NCBI GenBank assembly: GCA_039819085.1
Contig: JBCBSQ010000017.1
Location: forward strand, 1-51,086
Direction: 5' to 3'
Length of the DNA stretch: 51,086 nucleotides
Source: MED-G105 sp039819085
GTDB taxonomy: Bacteria; Pseudomonadota; Alphaproteobacteria; Caulobacterales; Parvularculaceae
Shown here: positions 8,293-16,210 of the stretch, piece by piece
Layout of the letters: the number at the start of each line of letters is the position of its first letter
How positions within the stretch are numbered: the first letter of the stretch is position 1
Made by a program: the position numbers and the translations under genes
Notes under the pieces: generated by a model
What the model was told of the DNA's origin: nothing
What the model saw: only the letters and a program-made list of their open reading frames with translations
The model's database searches: none

Positions 8293-8742
8293 TTATTGCG
8301 CCGCCGTGCGAAACGTCTTGATCTTGGTCGGGCTCGCTGGCGGCTCGCCCCGTTCGACGGCGTCAACATTCTCCATGCCGTCAACGACCCTTCCCCAGGC
8401 CGTGTACTGACCGTCCAGGAAGGACGCGTCGTCGAAACAGATAAAGAACTGCGAGTCGCCTGAATTCGGATCCTGAGCGCGAGCCATGGAGACGACGCCG
8501 CGCTGATGGCTGACATCATTGAACTCCGCCTTCAGCTTCTTTCCGGACCCGCCAGTTCCGTTTCCGACAGGACATCCCATCTGCGCCATAAAGCCTTCGA
8601 TTACGCGATGAAGCGTCAGGCCGTCATAGAAGCCGTCGTCAGCGAGCTCCTTGATGCGCGCGACATGTCCCGGCGCTTTGTCGGCAAGTAGCTCAATCGT
8701 GACCGGGCCCGTTTCAAGCTCCAGCACCATCTTTTCGGTCAT
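8293..8742 (-). CDS. ppiB: Cytoplasmic peptidyl-prolyl cis-trans isomerase (cyclophilin type)
   Basis: This is a 149-residue single-domain cyclophilin that speeds cis-trans isomerisation of X-Pro bonds. It has no signal peptide. The fold landmarks are FYDGLTLHRVIEGFMAQMG (active-site Arg in HRV and the FMAQ stretch), the SMARAQDPNSGDSQFFI segment and LDGQYTAWGRVVDGM. Its ATG overlaps the stop of the upstream, secreted cyclophilin (ATGA at 8739-8742), so translation is probably coupled. Confidence 0.93.
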   Translation of the reverse strand: MTEKMVLELETGPVTIELLADKAPGHVARIKELADDGFYDGLTLHRVIEGFMAQMGCPVGNGTGGSGKKLKAEFNDVSHQRGVVSMARAQDPNSGDSQFFICFDDASFLDGQYTAWGRVVDGMENVDAVERGEPPASPTKIKTFRTAAQ

Positions 8743-9683
8743 AGTTCAATCTTTCCTTTCACGCGCCGCGGCGCGCGGATGTTGCAAACGTCTTTGACAA
8801 GGCCGTCATTCACATGGCCCGCCGCTTCAAGATACTCCAAGAAGGTCGGACCGGCGGTGGACAGCACTTCAACCTCGGGGCGCTCCGCCTCGGGAATATC
8901 GGCGCCGATCCGCATTCGGACGATCGGCGTCGGTCGGTCCGGCGGCTCGCCTCGGTTGATGCGCCGCGAGTTTTCCATCCCGTCAACAATCCACCCCCAG
9001 GCGGTGTAGCGTTGATCAAGGCTCGTCCGCGCGTCGCCAATCATCAGAAAGAACTGACTGTTGGCGCTATCCGGCTTGGTCGCCCGCGCCATGGACATAA
9101 CGCCTGGGCAATGGGCCGCCCAAACGCGCACCCGCCTGTCGGCGCGGAAGCTGCGCAGCGACTCTGGCTCGGCCGCAGCGGGCATGCCGTCAATAAAGGC
9201 GATCCGCGCCGCCATTCGATCGCGTCCGATCTGCGTCAGCTTGGCGACGTCGGCGCTGTCGCGGACGAACTCCGGCGGCAGGTCCGGCAGATCCGAACCG
9301 CCCGAGCCGTCGCCTTTCGGGTCCCCGCCCTGCGCCATGAATCCTTCAATAACGCGGTGGAACTTCAGGCCATCATAGAAGCCGTCGCGAACCAACGTCT
9401 TGATCTGCTGAATATGCTTCGGGGCGAAATCAGGCCGTAACTCAATAACGACCTCGCCGGCCGGCAGGTCCATGACCAGCATGTTTTCCGGATCGACGGG
9501 GCGCCATTCCGAATCGGGCGCATCGGCGACGATCTGGTACGGCGTCTTGCTCGGCGCGTCCTTATCCTTGTCATCGTCATCGTCGGCGGCCGCAGCACTG
9601 CCAACGCCGGCGAGAACGGTGAGGCCCGCCAATAGTCCGCTCAAAACACTTGCGCCCAGAAGGGCCGTACGCTTACGCCGCAT
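8739..9683 (-). CDS. Exported peptidyl-prolyl cis-trans isomerase (cyclophilin type)
   Basis: This cyclophilin of 314 residues is predicted to be periplasmic. With the start at 9683 it opens with MRRKRTALLGASVLSGLL, a positively charged and hydrophobic signal peptide ending near GSAAAA. An acidic linker follows (DDDDDKDKD). The frame is open to 9824, but the extra 47 residues would bury the signal peptide. Catalytic landmarks are KFHRVIEGFMAQGGD, MSMARATKPDSANSQFF and QRYTAWGWIVDGM. Compared with the neighbouring short cyclophilin it has an extra loop of about 60 residues between the FMAQ and SMARA parts (TQIGRDRMAAR, RSFRADRRV) and a C-terminal tail. Lies downstream of gyrA and coaD. Confidence 0.88.
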   Translation of the reverse strand: MRRKRTALLGASVLSGLLAGLTVLAGVGSAAAADDDDDKDKDAPSKTPYQIVADAPDSEWRPVDPENMLVMDLPAGEVVIELRPDFAPKHIQQIKTLVRDGFYDGLKFHRVIEGFMAQGGDPKGDGSGGSDLPDLPPEFVRDSADVAKLTQIGRDRMAARIAFIDGMPAAAEPESLRSFRADRRVRVWAAHCPGVMSMARATKPDSANSQFFLMIGDARTSLDQRYTAWGWIVDGMENSRRINRGEPPDRPTPIVRMRIGADIPEAERPEVEVLSTAGPTFLEYLEAAGHVNDGLVKDVCNIRAPRRVKGKIEL

Positions 9684-9833
9684 CGCTCTTTGCGCTCCGT
9701 CGCTAACTTTGGCCGCAATCGAAGCTTGCGCCACCGCCGCCCAGAAGGCCTTCAGGTACCCGCGCGCGCCGACAGGCGCAAAGGAAAAGGCCAATTTGGG
9801 CGGTCGCAGTCCAGCTGAAAGCATTGCGCCCGT

Positions 9834-10334
9834 TCAGCCGCCAAGCTTCTTCGACATACGTTCAGCGACGCTCGCCGGGACGAAGCCGGTTACGTCGCCA
9901 TCAAGCCGCGCGATCTCTTTCACCAGCCGCGAGGCGATCGACTGATACCGCGCGTCAGCCATCAGGAACACCGTCTCGATCTCGTCGTTCAGCGCCTGGT
10001 TCATGCCAACCATCTGAAATTCGTATTCAAAATCCGATACGGCCCTGAGGCCCCTGATGATGATGTCGGCGTTCACCTCTTCGGCGAACTTCATGAGCAG
10101 CGTATCGAAGGGCTCAACCTGGATCGTGACGCCGCTTTTGCCGGCGATCGGCTCCATCTGCGCCTCGACCATCTCCACGCGTTCTTCGAGCGAAAAGAGC
10201 GGCCCCTTGTCCTTGTTGATGGCGACGCCGACCACAAGGACATCGACGAGCTTCACCGCGCGTTCGATGATGTCCACATGCCCGAGAGTGATCGGGTCGA
10301 ACGTGCCGGGGTAAAGGCCGATGCGTTTGCTCAA
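9834..10334 (-). CDS. coaD: Pantetheine-phosphate adenylyltransferase
   Basis: This 166-residue enzyme transfers AMP from ATP to 4'-phosphopantetheine, the penultimate step of coenzyme A synthesis. It has the usual family length and the nucleotidyltransferase landmarks: GLYPGTFDPITLGH with the TxGH signature near the N-terminus, IIRGLRAVSDFEYE in the middle, and a C-terminal YQSIASRLVKEIA segment (normally ISS-x-x-VKE). The start is three bases after the gyrA stop, so it is in a gyrA-coaD operon. Some alphaproteobacteria keep this pair together. Confidence 0.96.
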   Translation of the reverse strand: MSKRIGLYPGTFDPITLGHVDIIERAVKLVDVLVVGVAINKDKGPLFSLEERVEMVEAQMEPIAGKSGVTIQVEPFDTLLMKFAEEVNADIIIRGLRAVSDFEYEFQMVGMNQALNDEIETVFLMADARYQSIASRLVKEIARLDGDVTGFVPASVAERMSKKLGG

Positions 10335-10337
10335 AGC

Positions 10338-13097
10338 CTAACTCTCGCGTTGCGACGTGTCGTCGTCTTCCGCGTCATCGTCGCCGATATCCTCGATGCG
10401 TTCAACCGAAACGACCTTCTCGCCTTCGCGGGTCTTGAAGATGGTGACGCCCTGGGTGTTGCGACCGGCGACGCGGATGTCGTCGACGGGCGTGCGGATG
10501 AGCTGGCCGCCATCGGTGACCAGCATGATCTGGTCGGAATCCTCCACCGGGAACGACGCGCGGACCGGGCCGTTGCGATCGTTCACCGTGATCGCGATGA
10601 TGCCCTTTCCGCCGCGTCCGGACGTTCTGTACTCATAGGATGAGGAGCGCTTGCCGTAGCCATTTTCCGTCACGGTCAGGACGAACTGCTCCGCTGCGCC
10701 GAGCGCGGCGATCCGCTCCGGCGACAGGGCCGCGTCCTCGCCCTCATCCACCTCCGGCGCCTCGTCGGCGTCTTCTCCTAGTGCGCGGCGCATGGCGGCG
10801 GCGTGCTTCATATAGGAGCGCGCTTCTTCAGTGGTCGCCTCGACGCCGCCGAGGATCGCCATGGAGATGACTTCGTCGCCGCCGTCGAGCTTGATGCCGC
10901 GCACGCCCGTGGAGGTGCGCCCGGCGAAGACCCGCACATCTTCGACAGGGAAGCGGATGCACATGCCGCGCGCCGTCGTCAGGAGGACATTGTCCGCCGG
11001 CCGGCAGATCTGCACCCCGACAATCCCGTCCGCTCCAGCCTCGAACGCCTCTTCGAGCTTCATGGCGATCTTGCCATTGCGGTTGATGCGCTTGAAGTCC
11101 GAGAGCTTGTTGCGCCGGACATTGCCAGAGCGCGTCGCGAACATGATCTGAAGGCTCTCCCACGCCTCCTCATCCTCAGGTAGCGGAAGGATGGTCGTCA
11201 CCCGCTCGTCCTGGCCGAGCGGCAGGAGGTTCACGAACGCCTTGCCGCGGGAGTTCGGCGCGCCTTCGGGCAGACGCCATAGCTTCAGATTGTAGCACAT
11301 GCCCGTCGACGTGAAGAACAAAAGCGGCGTGTGCGTATCGCCGACGAAAAGCTGCGAGACGAAATCCTCGTCCTTGAACTTCATCCCGGCCCGTCCCTTG
11401 CCGCCGCGTTTCTGCGCGCGATAGGTGGAAAGCGGCGTGCGCTTCACATAGCCGGAGTGGGTGACGGTGACGACCATCTCCTCCTTGGCGATGAGGTCCT
11501 CGTCCTCCACCTCGCCGTCGAAATCGACAATCTCGGTCTTGCGCGGCGTCGCGAACGCCTCGCGCACGGCGGCGAGGTCGGTCTTGATGATGTCAAGGAC
11601 GCGCGCGCGGCGCTTCAGGATGTCGAGATAGTCCTCGATCTTTTCGGCAAGGCCCTTCAACTCGTCGCCGATTTCGTCGCGGCCGAGCGCCGTCAGGCGT
11701 TGCAGGCGCAAGTCGAGGATCGCCTTCGCCTGCTCTTCGGAGAGCTTCAGCTTGTCGCCGTCTAGCATCAAATGGCGCGGGTCCGCGACGAGCAGCACCA
11801 GCGGCGCTAGGTCTTTCGCCGGCCATTCGCGCGCCATCAGCCGCTCCTTCGCGGTCGCCGGGTCCGGCGCCTCGCGGATAAGCTTCACGACATCGTCGAT
11901 GTTGGCGACCGCAATGGCGAGGCCGACAAGGATATGCGCCCGGTCGCGCGCCTTGGCGAGCTCGAATTTCGTCCGCCTGGTGACGACTTCCTCGCGGAAG
12001 GAGACGAAACTCAAGAGCACGTCGCGCAGCGTCAGCTGCTGCGGCCGGCCGCCATTCAACGCCAGCATGTTGACGCCGAATGACGTCTGAAGCTGCGAAT
12101 GGCGGTAGAGCTGGTTCAGAACGACGTCAGGCGCGGCGTCGCGGCGCAGCTCGACGACGACGCGAATCCCCTGGCGGTTCGACTCGTCGCGAATGTCCGC
12201 GACGCCCTCGATCTTCTTGTCCCGCACCATCCCGGCGATCTTCTCGATCATCATCGCCTTATTGACCTGGTACGGAATTTCCGTGACAACTATGCCGTAA
12301 CGATCCTTGCGGATTTCTTCGACGCTCGCCCGCCCGCGCATGATCACCGAGCCGCGGCCCGTCAGAAGCGCCGACCGTCCGCCTTGCCGGCCCAGGATCA
12401 TCGCGCCGGTCGGAAAGTCCGGACCCGGCACGATTTCAATCAGGCGTTCATCACTGGTCGTCGGATCGTCTATTAGCTCCACTGTTGCATCGATGATCTC
12501 GCCGAGATTGTGCGGCGGGATATTGGTCGCCATGCCAACCGCAATGCCGCCCGCGCCATTGACGAGGAGGTTCGGGAACCGCGCCGGCAGGACGACCGGC
12601 TCTTTTTCCTGGCCATCATAGTTGAGCTGGAAGTCGACCGTGTCCTTCTCGATGTCTTCGAGAAGCGCCTCGGCGGGCTTGTCCATGCGCACTTCGGTGT
12701 AGCGCATGGCCGCTGGCGGATCGCCGTCAATCGAGCCGAAATTCCCCTGCCCGTCGAGCAGCGGCAGGCGCATGGAGAAATCCTGCGCCATCCGCACCAG
12801 CGCGTCATAGACCGCCTGGTCGCCATGCGGGTGATACTTACCGATGACGTCGCCGACGACGCGGGCGGATTTCCGATACGGCTTATTGTGGGTGTAGCCG
12901 TTCTCATGCATCGACCACAGAATGCGGCGATGGACCGGCTTCAGCCCGTCGCGCGCGTCGGGGATCGCGCGGGAGACGATGACCGACATGGCGTAGTCGA
13001 GATACGATTTGCGCATCTCTTCTTCGATGGTGATCGAAGGAGCGGCGGGATCGTCTTCGCCCTCGGTCGGGGCGTTGTCGTCTGAGTTCTCTGTCAC
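10338..13097 (-). CDS. gyrA: DNA gyrase subunit A
   Basis: GyrA is the breakage-reunion subunit of DNA gyrase, which supercoils DNA as an A2B2 complex. The 919-residue frame starts at a GTG (13097); a second GTG at 13145 would add 16 residues, and neither has a good ribosome binding site. Landmarks are the winged-helix domain (IEEEMRKSYLDYAMSVI), the active-site tyrosine Y133 (AAMRYTE), and a GyrA-box variant (QKRGGKG). The C-terminal beta-pinwheel has an acidic insertion (EDADEAPEVDEGEDA) and an acidic tail. The residue equivalent to E. coli Ser83 is Gln94 (HPHGDQAVYD), while Asp87 is kept as D98. It lies directly upstream of coaD. Confidence 0.97.
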   Translation of the reverse strand: MTENSDDNAPTEGEDDPAAPSITIEEEMRKSYLDYAMSVIVSRAIPDARDGLKPVHRRILWSMHENGYTHNKPYRKSARVVGDVIGKYHPHGDQAVYDALVRMAQDFSMRLPLLDGQGNFGSIDGDPPAAMRYTEVRMDKPAEALLEDIEKDTVDFQLNYDGQEKEPVVLPARFPNLLVNGAGGIAVGMATNIPPHNLGEIIDATVELIDDPTTSDERLIEIVPGPDFPTGAMILGRQGGRSALLTGRGSVIMRGRASVEEIRKDRYGIVVTEIPYQVNKAMMIEKIAGMVRDKKIEGVADIRDESNRQGIRVVVELRRDAAPDVVLNQLYRHSQLQTSFGVNMLALNGGRPQQLTLRDVLLSFVSFREEVVTRRTKFELAKARDRAHILVGLAIAVANIDDVVKLIREAPDPATAKERLMAREWPAKDLAPLVLLVADPRHLMLDGDKLKLSEEQAKAILDLRLQRLTALGRDEIGDELKGLAEKIEDYLDILKRRARVLDIIKTDLAAVREAFATPRKTEIVDFDGEVEDEDLIAKEEMVVTVTHSGYVKRTPLSTYRAQKRGGKGRAGMKFKDEDFVSQLFVGDTHTPLLFFTSTGMCYNLKLWRLPEGAPNSRGKAFVNLLPLGQDERVTTILPLPEDEEAWESLQIMFATRSGNVRRNKLSDFKRINRNGKIAMKLEEAFEAGADGIVGVQICRPADNVLLTTARGMCIRFPVEDVRVFAGRTSTGVRGIKLDGGDEVISMAILGGVEATTEEARSYMKHAAAMRRALGEDADEAPEVDEGEDAALSPERIAALGAAEQFVLTVTENGYGKRSSSYEYRTSGRGGKGIIAITVNDRNGPVRASFPVEDSDQIMLVTDGGQLIRTPVDDIRVAGRNTQGVTIFKTREGEKVVSVERIEDIGDDDAEDDDTSQRES

Positions 13098-13192
13098 GGG
13101 AAAGTCCGAAGGAAATTGGGATATTTCTTGACAGTTTTGATACACCTTGCCCGGCGGAACAGCAAGGCGGGACCGCCAGATAGCGGGTAAAG

Positions 13193-14335
13193 TCAGGCGC
13201 TTTCAAAGACCGGCCGCATCGTCGCAATCGCGGCTTCAGCCTCCTCGCGGTCCGTGGTTTCGCTATCGTCGCCGAAACCGAAATCCTCGTTCGGACCGAG
13301 CGCTTGGATGATTACGCCGTCGCGACGAGACAGCGCCAATACGCCATTATACATGACGCCGTAACGAGCGGCGGGCTGCGTCGGAAGCCACGCGATTTGC
13401 CCGCGCACGGGCGTCAGGTCATCCGCGCCCCAGAGCGCTTTTGCGCCGTACCCCGTGCAATTGACGATCACATCTTCAGACAATGACAGCACAGCGCCCG
13501 CGTCCGGAAAGGCCTTTCGAACAATGCGGCCGCGCAGCGTATGAAAGTCACGAATCAATCGCTCAGTATAGCCCGCAATGTTGAAGACAATGTCGGGTCC
13601 GCCAAAGGCGCGGTCCACGTTGAACGGCAGCGAATCGGCAGGGACCGAGCGCCAGCGCGGCGTCATATCGCTCGTCCTGTTTTCGAGATGCATGAAATCG
13701 TGAACGCCCGGAATGCGCGGCTTGCGAGGTTCGTCGCGCAAGAAATAGCGCGGCTGGAGCGAGATTGATTCGGCCGAATCGCCGATATGGCGCAAATGAG
13801 CCGCATAGCTCGCCCGCGACCAACGCTCCCATTTGTCGGGAAAATCGGCCGCGGCCGCGTTCGCCAGCGCGATGCGGCTGGACGGCGACCAGACGCCGGT
13901 CGCGCGCGCGGACCGCGTCTCCATCGGCAGATCCTTGGCGTACACCGTCACCTGCGCGCCGGTTTCGGCAAGCCGAATGGCGGTCGTCATCCCGATCACG
14001 CCGGCGCCGATCACGGCGATCCGCCGCGCGCCGTCCTGTAGCGCCAGACTGGCGGCCTCCGACGCGCAGCCCCACGACAAGGACCATCCCGACCCGCCAT
14101 GGCCATAATTGTGGACAACGCGTTTGCCGCCCATCACCTCGGCTTCAAGCCGCGGTCCCTGGGCGCGAAACGGACGGGTGCAAACGGTGATCCGCATGAT
14201 GCGGTCGGCGTGGAGGTTAAGCGCTTCGAAGGTCGGCCAAGCGAAGCGCCGTTGATCGCCGCCGCGCGCCGCAAACGGCGTCGAGCAACCGGTTAGCGCC
14301 GCTGCGCCGCCCGCCAAGAAAAACCGTCGGTCCAT
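13193..14335 (-). CDS. D-amino-acid-oxidase-like FAD protein, circularly permuted, Tat lipoprotein
   Basis: This 380-residue protein has all the sequence landmarks of D-amino-acid oxidase but in rotated order. The part that is normally C-terminal comes first: RPFR (54-57), PRLEAE, then HNYGHGGSGWSLSWG (75-89). The normally N-terminal FAD-binding VIGAGVIG follows at ~108-115. The normally middle segments VNCTGYGAKALWG and PVRGQIAW come last. The start MDRRFFLAGG at 14335 gives a twin-arginine motif followed by a lipobox (ALTGC, Cys17), so export as a Tat lipoprotein is likely; the open frame to 14497 lacks a signal. The active-site arginine-type context is retained. It is divergent from a Kelch protein that also has a Tat signal, and near a D-aminoacylase and an MlrC-like peptidase. 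D-amino-acid oxidation is inferred and the substrate is unknown. Confidence 0.82.
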   Translation of the reverse strand: MDRRFFLAGGAAALTGCSTPFAARGGDQRRFAWPTFEALNLHADRIMRITVCTRPFRAQGPRLEAEVMGGKRVVHNYGHGGSGWSLSWGCASEAASLALQDGARRIAVIGAGVIGMTTAIRLAETGAQVTVYAKDLPMETRSARATGVWSPSSRIALANAAAADFPDKWERWSRASYAAHLRHIGDSAESISLQPRYFLRDEPRKPRIPGVHDFMHLENRTSDMTPRWRSVPADSLPFNVDRAFGGPDIVFNIAGYTERLIRDFHTLRGRIVRKAFPDAGAVLSLSEDVIVNCTGYGAKALWGADDLTPVRGQIAWLPTQPAARYGVMYNGVLALSRRDGVIIQALGPNEDFGFGDDSETTDREEAEAAIATMRPVFESA

Positions 14336-14460
14336 CTTCTTCAATCCCGCGTTTGTCGATCCGGCATCCGTCAATCCGGCGCGCCCACCACGAAGACGCC
14401 GGCGCAATTTCCAGCTAGATACACCATTACCGATTAGGTGACTCGTTTCATTCGAGGGAA

Positions 14461-15555
14461 ATGATGCTGAACAGACGCCTCTTCCTGACCGGCGCAACCG
14501 CCGCCGCCGCGTCGACAGGCGCGGGGAGTCTGAGCGCCGTCTCCTCGCCCGCGCGCGCGCAGGAGGCGAAGGGGGCCTGGACCCCGCGCGCCGACATGCC
14601 GTTCGCGGTCCAGGAAATTTATCCGACCCTGATCGACCGCAACGGCCGTCCCTTCATCGTCAACGCCGGCGGCCTCGCCGTGGGCCTGACCATTCCAATC
14701 AAGAAAGCCGTCACGGTCTACGATCCGCAGACCAATGAGTGGACACGCGGACAGGACCTGCCCGAGGCGCGTCACCATATCGCCCTCGCCTGGACCAGCG
14801 GCGCCCTGCACGCCATCGGCGGCTTCAAGCGCAAGGGGCTGAACATCTGGGCGACGCAGGCGCAGAACTGGCGAATTGCCGACCCGGCGACGGGCGAGTG
14901 GGAGACGGCGCGGCCCCTACCTGCCCCGCAGGCCGAAGCGGTCACCCTCGTCCATAATGGCCGCATTCACATGATTGGCGGCCGCGGACCGGAAGCGGGG
15001 CGCAATCTCGAATGGACCGACCAGAGCGATATCGGACGCCACTGGGCTTATGATCCGGTGGCGGATGACTGGACGGCCATGGCCCCTCTGCCATCCCCGC
15101 GCAACTCCGCCGCGGGCGCGATCCTGGGCGGCGAACTTTATGTCATCAGTGGCCGGACGGTGGCGGATGGGAACAACCCCACCTGCCACGCCTATGACCC
15201 CACCGCCGACGCCTGGCGGGAGATCGCGGCCCTCCCTGCGCCAATCAGGCAAGACGCGCCGCGCGGGCAAGGCGGCCTTGCGGCGGCCGCCTACAAGGGC
15301 AAGCTCTTCGCCTTCGGCGGCGAATGGTTTGCAAGTCAGGGTTTCGGCGACGGCGGCGTCTACGCCGACGCATGGGAATATGATCCGTCCAAGGACGCCT
15401 GGGCGCCCGTCGCGCCGATGGCCCGCCCGCGCCACGGCCTTGGGGGCGTCGCGATTGAGGGCCATGGCGAGATTGACGGGATCTACGCCATCGGCGGCGC
15501 GCTTCGCCGCGGCGGCGACGGCGTGACGGCCTATGTTGATCGGTTCACTATCTAG
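14461..15555 (+). CDS. Kelch-repeat beta-propeller protein with Tat signal
   Basis: This 364-residue exported protein begins with NRRLFLTGATAAAAS, a twin-arginine-type signal ending near ARA-QEA (residue ~35). The rest is a run of about six Kelch blades, each with a GG pair and a Y...W spacing. Examples are ALHAIGGFK, RIHMIGGRG, ELYVISGRT, KLFAFGGEW and GIYAIGGAL, alternating with YDPxxDxW units. Kelch propellers are binding or carbohydrate-active scaffolds (galactose oxidase or sialate mutarotase-like), and no catalytic residues are recognised here. A GAGGGA site precedes the ATG. It is divergent from the permuted oxidase gene, with about 125 bases between the two starts. Confidence 0.85.
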   Translation: MMLNRRLFLTGATAAAASTGAGSLSAVSSPARAQEAKGAWTPRADMPFAVQEIYPTLIDRNGRPFIVNAGGLAVGLTIPIKKAVTVYDPQTNEWTRGQDLPEARHHIALAWTSGALHAIGGFKRKGLNIWATQAQNWRIADPATGEWETARPLPAPQAEAVTLVHNGRIHMIGGRGPEAGRNLEWTDQSDIGRHWAYDPVADDWTAMAPLPSPRNSAAGAILGGELYVISGRTVADGNNPTCHAYDPTADAWREIAALPAPIRQDAPRGQGGLAAAAYKGKLFAFGGEWFASQGFGDGGVYADAWEYDPSKDAWAPVAPMARPRHGLGGVAIEGHGEIDGIYAIGGALRRGGDGVTAYVDRFTI

Positions 15556-15797
15556 ACAAGACGCATAGGTTGCGCTCTGGTCGCCGCCCTCCCGGGCCCG
15601 ATCCCCCGCGGGCGACTGGCGCTGTTCCATTGAAGCCGGCGCCCCTCGCCAATTCGCAAATCCGGCGCAACAGGCGATTGCCGGGAAGGCCCCGCTATAG
15701 CGGCCGCCGAAAGTGCGCGAGGCAGGTTAACCGCCCTGCCGAATGCCCTATAACAAGGCGAACAAAGCATTTTGGATCAAGCTTTTGCGAGGGAACA

Positions 15798-16133
15798 ATG
15801 GCTCCAGCGGAAATCGCACTACTACTCTTCGGCGCAGCGGGGGTCCTCGGCGTTTTCGCGAGCATGTCAGCGTCGGATTCCTGGAAGCCGAAAGTGTTGA
15901 CTCATGCCGCCGTCGCAGTCGCCGGCACATCAACGTTGACCTTCGCCGCCATGTCCGGCGGCGGCGGAATCATCACCTTCGGGGTCATTGCGGCGGGGCT
16001 GACCGGCGCGATCGGGCTTTACATGCTCGTGACCGGCTTCACCGGAAAAGAGACGCCTGGCCTCGCCCGCGCCGCCCACTGGCTCGCCGCCTGGCTGGCG
16101 GTGATCGTCGTCATCGGAGTGATCGTCGAATAG
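15798..16133 (+). CDS. Small integral membrane protein, unknown function
   Basis: This is a 111-residue hydrophobic protein with three likely membrane segments: IALLLFGAAGVLGVFAS (5-22), the TLTFAAMSGGGGIITFGVIAAGLTGAIGL region (roughly 45-75), and a C-terminal AAWLAVIVVIGVIVE anchor. The ATG at 15798 follows a GAGGGA site and a longer open frame upstream has no coding character. I do not recognise the family. It lies between the Kelch gene and the D-aminoacylase gene on the same strand and may be part of that unit. Confidence 0.7.
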   Translation: MAPAEIALLLFGAAGVLGVFASMSASDSWKPKVLTHAAVAVAGTSTLTFAAMSGGGGIITFGVIAAGLTGAIGLYMLVTGFTGKETPGLARAAHWLAAWLAVIVVIGVIVE

Positions 16134-16210
16134 GCGGGCGGCGGACTGACGCAGTCGCCGCCCTGCGGCGCATGATTGCGTCGCGCGCCAGTCGGCGACA
16201 CCCTTCGGGC

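Noticed and set aside
15743..16210. Extended N-terminus of the deacylase frame
   Set aside because: It overlaps the small membrane-protein gene, which has better hydrophobic structure and a ribosome binding site; the deacylase N-terminus matches its family at 16211.
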